Notes under the pieces: model-generated
What the model saw: the letters and a program-made list of their open reading frames with translations, nothing else
Database searches by the model: none
Told to the model about the DNA's origin: nothing
Assembly (NCBI RefSeq): GCF_002096845.1
Contig: NZ_NCVK01000060.1
Coordinates: 157,084-221,083, forward strand
Reading direction: 5' to 3'
DNA from: Streptococcus mitis
Lineage (GTDB): Bacteria; Bacillota; Bacilli; Lactobacillales; Streptococcaceae
Length of the DNA: 64,000 bases
Shown here: in pieces, positions 57,573-64,000 of the stretch
Numbering within the stretch: position 1 is the first letter of the stretch
How the letters are laid out: every line of letters starts with the position of its first letter
Made by a program: the position numbers and the translations under genes

Positions 57573-58313
57573 GTGTTAAAAACAGAGCGGAAGCAACTGA
57601 TTTTAGAGGAGTTAAATCAACATCATGTAGTTTCTCTAGAGAAATTAGTTAGTTTGCTAGAGACCTCAGAATCAACGGTTCGAAGAGACTTGGATGAGTT
57701 GGAAGCAGAAAACAAGCTTCGTCGCGTACATGGTGGAGCAGAATTGCCCCATTCCTTGCAGGAAGAAGAAACCATTCAAGAAAAATCTGTCAAAAACCTT
57801 CAAGAGAAGAAGTTGCTGGCTCAGAAAGCAGCCTCTCTCATCAAGGAACAAGATGTCATCTTTATCGATGCTGGAACAACAACTGCTTTTTTGATCCATG
57901 AATTGATCAATAAGAATATTACTGTTGTGACAAATTCGATTCACCATGCCGCACAGTTGGTTGAAAAGCAGATTCCAACTGTCATGGTTGGAGGAAGTGT
58001 CAAGATGGCAACAGATGCTAGCATCGGGGGCGTTGCTCTTAACCAGATTAACCAATTGCACTTTGACCGTGCCTTTATCGGGATGAATGGTGTGGACGAT
58101 AGTTATTATACGACTCCTGATATGGAGGAGGGAGCTGTGAAGCGAGCTATTTTGGAGAATGCTAAACAGACCTATGTCTTGGTCGATTCGTCAAAAATTG
58201 GACAAACTTGCTTTGCTAAGGTAGCACCACTCAAACGAGCTATTGTTATCACAAGTCAAGGGAATGAGCTCTTGCAGGTTATTAAGGAGAAAACGGAGGT
58301 AATAGAAGTATGA
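57573..58313 (+). CDS. fruR: DeoR-family fructose operon repressor
   Basis: 246-residue regulator with an N-terminal DeoR helix-turn-helix (LEKLVSLLETSESTVRRDLDELE, the HGGAEL linker) and a sugar-phosphate sensing domain (DAGTTTAFLIHEL, NSIHHAAQL, GIGGVAL-like core). It likely responds to fructose 1-phosphate. The start is GTG at 57573 after AGGAGGTGAT. It overlaps fruK by 4 nt. Confidence 0.93.
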   Translation: MLKTERKQLILEELNQHHVVSLEKLVSLLETSESTVRRDLDELEAENKLRRVHGGAELPHSLQEEETIQEKSVKNLQEKKLLAQKAASLIKEQDVIFIDAGTTTAFLIHELINKNITVVTNSIHHAAQLVEKQIPTVMVGGSVKMATDASIGGVALNQINQLHFDRAFIGMNGVDDSYYTTPDMEEGAVKRAILENAKQTYVLVDSSKIGQTCFAKVAPLKRAIVITSQGNELLQVIKEKTEVIEV

Positions 58314-59221
58314 TTTATACAGTCACACTCAATCCATCCATTGACTATATTGTTCGTTTGGACCAAGTCCAAGTCGGTAGTGTCAATCGTATGGACAGTG
58401 ATGATAAGTTTGCTGGTGGGAAAGGAATCAATGTCAGTCGTGTCTTGAAACGCTTGGATATACCAAATACAGCGACGGGATTTATCGGAGGTTTTACTGG
58501 TGAATTTATCACAGATACTCTGGCAAAGGAAGAAATCGAGACACGTTTTGTCCAAGTGGCAGAAGATACTCGTATCAATGTTAAAATCAAAGCAGACCAA
58601 GAAACAGAAATCAACGGAACGGGTCCAAATGTGGAACCAGCTCAGCTAGAAGAATTGAAAGCTATTTTATCTAGTCTGACAGCAGAAGATACGGTTGTGT
58701 TTGCGGGTTCGAGTGCTAAAAACCTAGGCAATGTTATCTACAAGGATTTGATTGCCTTGACACGTCAGACGGGTGCGCAAGTGGTTTGTGACTTTGAAGG
58801 ACAGACCTTGATTGATAGTTTGGACTACCAGCCACTTTTGGTCAAACCAAACAATCATGAACTTGGAGCGATTTTTGGGGTTAAACTCGAAAGTTTAGAG
58901 AAAATTGAGAAATACGCTCGTCAGTTACTGGCTAAAGGAGCTCAAAACGTCATTATCTCTATGGCTGGTGACGGTGCCCTTCTTGTCACATCTGAGGGAG
59001 CTTACTTCGCAAAACCTATCAAGGGAACAGTCAAAAATTCAGTTGGTGCTGGTGATTCTATGGTAGCTGGATTCACAGGTGAATTTGTTAAATCAAAAGA
59101 CGCAGTAGAAGCCTTCAAATGGGGAGTAGCTTGCGGAACGGCAACTACCTTCTCAGATGACTTGGCAACGGCAGAATTTATAAAAGAAACATATGAAAAA
59201 GTTGAGGTAGAAAAACGATGA
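58310..59221 (+). CDS. fruK: 1-phosphofructokinase
   Basis: 303-residue PfkB-family kinase converting fructose 1-phosphate to fructose 1,6-bisphosphate. The N-terminal LNPSIDYIV, GGKGINVSR motif, and the catalytic/ATP motif NSVGAGDSMVAGFTGE with its Asp are present. It is coupled to fruR by a 4-nt overlap and to fruA by another. The gene is also called fruB in pneumococcal annotation. Confidence 0.95.
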   Translation: MIYTVTLNPSIDYIVRLDQVQVGSVNRMDSDDKFAGGKGINVSRVLKRLDIPNTATGFIGGFTGEFITDTLAKEEIETRFVQVAEDTRINVKIKADQETEINGTGPNVEPAQLEELKAILSSLTAEDTVVFAGSSAKNLGNVIYKDLIALTRQTGAQVVCDFEGQTLIDSLDYQPLLVKPNNHELGAIFGVKLESLEKIEKYARQLLAKGAQNVIISMAGDGALLVTSEGAYFAKPIKGTVKNSVGAGDSMVAGFTGEFVKSKDAVEAFKWGVACGTATTFSDDLATAEFIKETYEKVEVEKR

Positions 59222-61170
59222 AAATTCAAGACCTATTGAGAAAAGATGTCATGTTGCTGGATTTGCAGGCAACTGAAAAAACAGCTGTCATTGAAGAGAT
59301 GATTAAAAGCTTGACAGACCACGGTTATGTGACAGATTTTGAAACCTTTAAAGAAGGAATTTTAGCGCGTGAAGCTTTGACTTCTACAGGTTTGGGTGAT
59401 GGAATCGCAATGCCTCATAGCAAAAATGCTGCTGTAAAAGAAGCGACAGTTCTCTTTGCCAAGTCAAATAAGGGTGTTGACTATGAGAGCTTGGATGGAC
59501 AAGCAACTGACCTCTTCTTCATGATTGCAGCTCCAGAAGGTGCCAATGATACCCACTTGGCAGCCTTGGCAGAATTGTCTCAATACTTGATGAAAGACGG
59601 TTTTGCTGATAAACTTCGTCAAGCAACATCAGCTGACCAAGTTATCGAACTTTTTAACCAAGCTTCAGAAAAAACTGAGGAACCTGTTCAAGTACCTACC
59701 AATGACTCTGGTGACTTTATCGTTGCTGTTACAGCTTGTACAACAGGTATTGCCCACACTTACATGGCCCAAGAAGCTCTTCAAAAAGTAGCTACTGAAA
59801 TGGGTGTTGGAATTAAGGTCGAAACCAACGGTGCTAGCGGTGTTGGAAATCAACTAACTGCAGAAGATATCCGCAAGGCTAAAGCTGTTATCATTGCGGC
59901 AGACAAGGCCGTTGAAATGGATCGTTTCGATGGCAAACCATTGATCAATCGTCCAGTTGCTGACGGTATCCGCAAGACAGAAGAGTTGATCAACTTGGCT
60001 CTTTATGGAGATGCTGAAGTCTACCGTGCTGCTAATGGAGCCAAAGCCGCAACAACCTCTAACGAAAAACAAAGTCTTGGTGGTGCCTTCTACAAACACT
60101 TGATGAGTGGTGTCTCTCAAATGTTGCCATTCGTTATCGGTGGTGGTATCATGATTGCCCTTGCCTTCTTGATTGACGGTGCTTTGGGTGTTCCAAATGA
60201 AAATCTTGGTAATCTTGGTTCCTACCATGAGCTAGCTTCTATGTTCATGAAAATTGGTGGAGCTGCCTTTGGTTTGATGCTTCCAGTCTTTGCAGGTTAT
60301 GTTGCCTACTCTATCGCTGAAAAACCAGGTTTGGTAGCAGGTTTCGTGGCTGGTGCTATTGCCAAAGAAGGTTTTGCCTTTGGTAAAATTCCTTATGCCG
60401 CAGGTGGTGAAGCAACTTCAACTCTTGCAGGTGTCTCATCTGGTTTCCTAGGTGCCCTTGTTGGTGGATTTATCGCAGGTGCTTTGGTTCTTGCTATCAA
60501 GAAATACGTTAAAGTTCCTCGTTCACTTGAAGGTGCTAAATCCATTCTTCTCCTGCCACTTCTTGGAACAATCTTGACTGGATTTGTCATGCTAGCTGTG
60601 AATATCCCAATGGCAGCAATCAACACTGCTATGAATGACTTCCTAGGCGGTCTTGGAGGAGGTTCAGCTGTCCTTCTTGGTATCGTTCTTGGAGGAATGA
60701 TGGCTGTCGATATGGGTGGACCAGTTAACAAAGCGGCTTATGTCTTTGGTACAGGTACGCTTGCAGCGACTGTTTCTTCAGGTGGTTCTGTGGCTATGGC
60801 AGCAGTTATGGCTGGAGGAATGGTGCCACCACTTGCAATCTTTGTCGCAACTCTTCTTTTCAAAGATAAATTTACTAAAGAAGAACGCAACTCTGGTTTG
60901 ACAAACATCATCATGGGCTTGTCATTTATCACTGAGGGAGCGATTCCATTTGGTGCCGCTGACCCAGCTCGTGCGATTCCAAGCTTCATCCTTGGTTCAG
61001 CAGTAGCAGGCGGACTCGTTGGTCTTACTGGAATCAAACTCATGGCTCCACACGGAGGAATCTTCGTAATTGCCCTTACTTCAAATGCTCTCCTTTACCT
61101 TGTCTCTGTCTTGGTAGGAGCAATCGTAAGTGGTGTGGTCTATGGTTACCTACGCAAACCACAAGCATAA
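59218..61170 (+). CDS. fruA: PTS fructose transporter subunit IIABC
   Basis: 650-residue fused permease that imports fructose as fructose 1-phosphate. IIA domain (1-150) with phosphorylated His in GIAMPHSKN; IIB domain (about 163-265) with Cys in AVTACTTGIAHTYMAQEAL; IIC membrane domain (about 295-645) with glycine-rich helices and the GAIPFGAADPARAIPSF segment. It is the last gene of the fru operon and a terminator follows. Confidence 0.96.
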   Translation: MKIQDLLRKDVMLLDLQATEKTAVIEEMIKSLTDHGYVTDFETFKEGILAREALTSTGLGDGIAMPHSKNAAVKEATVLFAKSNKGVDYESLDGQATDLFFMIAAPEGANDTHLAALAELSQYLMKDGFADKLRQATSADQVIELFNQASEKTEEPVQVPTNDSGDFIVAVTACTTGIAHTYMAQEALQKVATEMGVGIKVETNGASGVGNQLTAEDIRKAKAVIIAADKAVEMDRFDGKPLINRPVADGIRKTEELINLALYGDAEVYRAANGAKAATTSNEKQSLGGAFYKHLMSGVSQMLPFVIGGGIMIALAFLIDGALGVPNENLGNLGSYHELASMFMKIGGAAFGLMLPVFAGYVAYSIAEKPGLVAGFVAGAIAKEGFAFGKIPYAAGGEATSTLAGVSSGFLGALVGGFIAGALVLAIKKYVKVPRSLEGAKSILLLPLLGTILTGFVMLAVNIPMAAINTAMNDFLGGLGGGSAVLLGIVLGGMMAVDMGGPVNKAAYVFGTGTLAATVSSGGSVAMAAVMAGGMVPPLAIFVATLLFKDKFTKEERNSGLTNIIMGLSFITEGAIPFGAADPARAIPSFILGSAVAGGLVGLTGIKLMAPHGGIFVIALTSNALLYLVSVLVGAIVSGVVYGYLRKPQA

Positions 61171-61182
61171 AAAATAGAAAAA

Positions 61183-61216
61183 TGAAAAGATTGTACCGTT
61201 TGGTGCAGTCTTTTTC
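61183..61216 (+). terminator. Terminator of the fru operon
   Basis: AAAAGATTGTACC and GGTGCAGTCTTTTTC arms. Confidence 0.7.
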
Positions 61217-61240
61217 TCTTTCCGAAAAGTCTGTCAAATG

Positions 61241-61249
61241 TGGTATAAT
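61241..61249 (+). promoter_or_regulatory. Extended -10 promoter of ftsK, predicted leaderless
   Basis: TGGTATAAT (61241-61249) ends six bases before the ATG at 61256, leaving no room for a binding site. Confidence 0.6.
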
Positions 61250-61255
61250 AGAAGA

Positions 61256-63559
61256 ATGGCAAACAAGAATACAAGTAAAACAAGACGGAGACCGTCTAAA
61301 GCAGAACTCGAAAGAAAAGAAGCGATTCAACGAATGTTGATTTCGCTAGGAATCGCGATTTTATTGATTTTCGCAGCTTTCAAATTAGGGGCTGCAGGTA
61401 TAACACTTTACAATTTAATTCGCTTGCTGGTGGGTAGCCTAGCTTATCTGGCAATATTTGGTATCCTGCTCTATCTCTTCTTTTTCAAGTGGATACGAAA
61501 ACAGGAAGGGCTCTTATCTGGATTTTTCACCATTTTTGCAGGCTTGCTCCTGATTTTTGAGGCCTACTTGGTTTGGAAATATGATTTGGATAAGTCGGTA
61601 TTAAAAGGGACTATGGCTCAGGTTGTGACGGATTTGACCGGTTTTCGAACGACCAGTTTTGCTGGAGGGGGCTTGATTGGTGTTGGTCTCTATGTGCCAA
61701 CAGCCTTTCTCTTCTCAAATATCGGCACTTACTTTATTGGTTCTATCTTGATTTTAGCAGGCGCTCTCCTAATCAGTCCTTGGTCTGTTTACGATATTGC
61801 TGAATTCTTCAGTAGAGGATTTGCCAAATGGCGAGAAGGGCATGAGCGTCGAAAAGAGGAACGCTTTGTCAAACAAGAAGAAAAAGCTCGCCAAAAGGCT
61901 GAGCAAGAGGCTAGATTAGAACAAGAAGAGGCTGAAAAAGCCTTACTCGATTTGCCTCCTGTTGATATGGAAACAGGTGAAATTCTGACTGATGATGTTG
62001 TGCTTGACGTTCCTCCTGTTCCAGAAGAAGAGTGGGTAGAACCAGAAATCATCCTACCTCAAGCTGAACTTGAATTCCCTGAACAAGAAGATGGCTCTGA
62101 TGACGAAGATGTTCAGGTCGATTTTTCAGCAAAGGAAGCCCTTGAATACAAACTTCCAAGTTTGCAACTCTTTGCCCCAGATAAACCCAAAGACCAGTCT
62201 AAAGAGAAGAAAATTGTCAGAGAAAATATCAAAATTTTGGAAGAAACCTTTGCTAGCTTTGGGATAAAGGTGACGGTTGAACGGGCTGAAATTGGGCCAT
62301 CAGTGACCAAGTATGAAGTCAAGCCTGCAGTGGGTGTACGGGTCAATCGCATTTCCAATCTCGCAGATGACCTCGCTCTAGCCTTGGCGGCCAAGGATGT
62401 CCGAATCGAAGCACCTATCCCAGGGAAATCTTTAGTGGGAATTGAAGTACCTAACTCTGAGATTGCGACAGTTTCTTTCCGAGAACTATGGGAACAATCT
62501 CAAACGAAAGCAGAAAATCTCTTGGAAATTCCTTTAGGAAAGGCTGTTAATGGAACCGCAAGAGCTTTTGACCTTTCTAAAATGCCCCACTTGCTAGTCG
62601 CAGGTTCAACAGGCTCAGGGAAGTCAGTAGCTGTTAACGGCATTATCGCCAGCATCCTCATGAAGGCGAGACCTGACCAAGTTAAATTTATGATGGTCGA
62701 TCCCAAGATGGTTGAGTTGTCTGTTTACAATGATATTCCCCACCTCTTGATTCCAGTAGTGACCAATCCACGCAAGGCCAGCAAGGCCCTGCAAAAGGTT
62801 GTGGATGAGATGGAAAATCGTTATGAACTCTTTGCCAAGGTGGGAGTTCGGAATATTGCAGGTTTTAATGCCAAGGTAGAAGAGTTCAATGCCCAGTCTG
62901 AGTACAAGCAGATTCCGCTACCGCTCATTGTCGTGATTGTGGATGAGTTGGCTGATCTTATGATGGTGGCCAGCAAGGAAGTGGAAGATGCCATCATTCG
63001 TCTTGGGCAGAAGGCGCGGGCTGCTGGTATCCACATGATTCTTGCAACCCAGCGTCCATCCGTTGATGTCATCTCTGGTCTGATCAAGGCCAATGTCCCA
63101 TCTCGAGTGGCTTTTGCGGTATCATCAGGGACAGACTCCCGTACTATCTTGGATGAAAATGGAGCAGAAAAATTGCTTGGTCGAGGTGACATGCTCTTTA
63201 AACCAATCGATGAAAATCATCCAGTACGTCTTCAAGGCTCCTTTATCTCGGATGATGATGTTGAGCGCATCGTAAACTACATCAAGGCTCAGGCAGATGC
63301 AGACTACGATGAGAGTTTTGATCCAGGTGAGGTTTCTGAAAATGAAGGAGAATTTTCAGATGGTGATTCTGGTGGAGATCCGCTTTTTGAAGAAGCCAAG
63401 GCTCTAGTCATTGAGACCCAGAAAGCCAGCGCATCGATGATTCAGCGCCGTTTGTCTGTTGGGTTTAACCGTGCGACCCGTCTCATGGAAGAGCTTGAGA
63501 TGGCAGGTGTCATTGGTCCAGCTGAAGGTACCAAACCAAGAAAAGTATTGCAACAATAA
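61256..63559 (+). CDS. ftsK: DNA translocase FtsK/SpoIIIE
   Basis: 767-residue septal ATPase that pumps chromosomal DNA toward dif at division. Four membrane helices in the first 180 residues, an acidic/charged linker (about 200-310), then the motor with Walker [14 protein letters not shown], Walker [14 protein letters not shown] and the C-terminal gamma winged helix [24 protein letters not shown], which reads KOPS-like sites. I chose ATG at 61256 ([12 protein letters not shown]); the frame open from 61238 runs through the -10 box. Confidence 0.95.
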   Translation: MANKNTSKTRRRPSKAELERKEAIQRMLISLGIAILLIFAAFKLGAAGITLYNLIRLLVGSLAYLAIFGILLYLFFFKWIRKQEGLLSGFFTIFAGLLLIFEAYLVWKYDLDKSVLKGTMAQVVTDLTGFRTTSFAGGGLIGVGLYVPTAFLFSNIGTYFIGSILILAGALLISPWSVYDIAEFFSRGFAKWREGHERRKEERFVKQEEKARQKAEQEARLEQEEAEKALLDLPPVDMETGEILTDDVVLDVPPVPEEEWVEPEIILPQAELEFPEQEDGSDDEDVQVDFSAKEALEYKLPSLQLFAPDKPKDQSKEKKIVRENIKILEETFASFGIKVTVERAEIGPSVTKYEVKPAVGVRVNRISNLADDLALALAAKDVRIEAPIPGKSLVGIEVPNSEIATVSFRELWEQSQTKAENLLEIPLGKAVNGTARAFDLSKMPHLLVAGSTGSGKSVAVNGIIASILMKARPDQVKFMMVDPKMVELSVYNDIPHLLIPVVTNPRKASKALQKVVDEMENRYELFAKVGVRNIAGFNAKVEEFNAQSEYKQIPLPLIVVIVDELADLMMVASKEVEDAIIRLGQKARAAGIHMILATQRPSVDVISGLIKANVPSRVAFAVSSGTDSRTILDENGAEKLLGRGDMLFKPIDENHPVRLQGSFISDDDVERIVNYIKAQADADYDESFDPGEVSENEGEFSDGDSGGDPLFEEAKALVIETQKASASMIQRRLSVGFNRATRLMEELEMAGVIGPAEGTKPRKVLQQ

Positions 63560-63773
63560 ATTTCTCTCTTATACGGAAATGTGAACCTGACGTGATTTGA
63601 AGAGATTTTTGAAGCGTATTATCTATGATGTATAATTAATTGAATCTAAAATAGTACGAAACGACTTTTAAAGCATGAAATTGATTTGAATTCTCTAATA
63701 AATTTGTTCACATTTTATTCAAACACTATATCAAGCTGAAACAGGTTTAGAATTTCTTTTAGATATATGAAGA

Positions 63774-63828
63774 CTCCCCTTATAGTTTCTAGTGAATATT
63801 TGTTTTTCACTAGAAACTATAAGGGGAA
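63774..63828. repeat. Long perfect hairpin in the ftsK downstream region
   Basis: CCCCTTATAGTTTCTAGTGAA pairs with a following inverse arm that ends in TATAAGGGG; a TATTTGT loop separates them. It lies in the gene-free stretch 63560-64000. Confidence 0.65.
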
Positions 63829-63870
63829 CTTTTGTACTCATGTATGAGATAGATTTCTTTTTTTGTTTTA

Positions 63871-63979
63871 TTAATACTCAATGAAAATCAAAGAGCAAAC
63901 TATGAAGCTAGCCGCAGGCTGTACTTGAGTACGGTAAGGCGACGCTGACGTGGTTTGAATTTGATTTTCGAAGAGTATA
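63871..63979. repeat. RUP-like dispersed repeat, copy 4 (inverted, short form)
   Basis: Starts AATACTCAATGAAAATC and ends GATTTTCGAAGAGTAT, the reverse orientation of the other copies. About 107 bp, the classical RUP length; the TGACTTCGTCA section is absent. Confidence 0.75.
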
Positions 63980-64000
63980 AAACTGCATAGCTCACTTTTC

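Overview
The window is chromosomal DNA from a low-GC member of the Streptococcus mitis group (S. mitis, S. oralis, S. pseudopneumoniae or close kin of the pneumococcus). The evidence is the ciaRH and vicRKX operons, a pneumococcal histidine triad (Pht) protein, choline-binding repeats on three surface proteins, RUP-like dispersed repeats, and protein sequences close to pneumococcal ones. Several blocks match pneumococcal gene order as I remember it: rpmE2-pde2-flavodoxin-chorismate mutase-fluC-fluC-rplS; Cof-ywfO-DUF1934-ylxM-ffh; FMN reductases-apbE-nox-pdxST. Their joints differ, so the window looks like a rearranged mitis-group chromosome and not a pneumococcal one.

Layout. 1-3.9 kb: end of pepN, then the ciaRH two-component system. 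4.0-7.7 kb: zinc-regulated Pht protein split by a one-base frameshift in an 8-G run. 7.9-10.2 kb: ABC-F ATPase with a long attenuator-like leader carrying a RUP, then a small broken gene. 10.4-17.9 kb: yceD-like gene, nth, and the pyrimidine operon pyrR-pyrB-carA-carB with its PyrR leader and an unusual 337-nt carA/carB spacer. 18.2-21.4 kb: ribF, yitT, degV, HU. 21.9-27.3 kb: mutY, vicRKX, a voltage-gated-type K+ channel, ybaB. 27.5-34.2 kb: surface-protein cluster with a four-gene minus-strand operon (two choline-binding proteins, a TM2 protein, a lipoprotein) divergent from an Rgg-type regulator and a choline-binding amidase. 34.4-35.7 kb: truncated EfeO/EfeM lipoprotein and a RelBE-type toxin-antitoxin pair flanked by copies of one hairpin. 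35.8-39.3 kb: housekeeping block ending in rplS and tRNA-Arg(CCU). 39.3-43.3 kb: AT-rich accessory island with decayed genes, a PlcR/TprA-like regulator, a CYTH protein and an MFS transporter. 43.4-47.9 kb: Cof phosphatase, ywfO, DUF1934, ylxM, ffh. 48.4-54.8 kb: pyrP/uraA remnant, two FMN reductases, apbE, nox, pdxST. 55.6-64 kb: mntH with a duplicated promoter-operator array, tRNA-Ser, fruR-fruK-fruA, ftsK, and a RUP.

How genes work together. PyrR senses UMP and controls carbamoyl-phosphate and carbamoyl-aspartate synthesis. VicRK and CiaRH govern the cell envelope, which the choline-binding proteins decorate. A cytosolic flavin redox module (two FMN reductases and an ApbE without a signal peptide) lies divergent from nox. 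One reductase ends in two copies of an ApbE flavinylation motif, which is the most interesting signal I found. Four genes (ribF, ywfO, ylxM, ftsK) have an extended -10 box placed so close to the ATG that their mRNAs should be leaderless.
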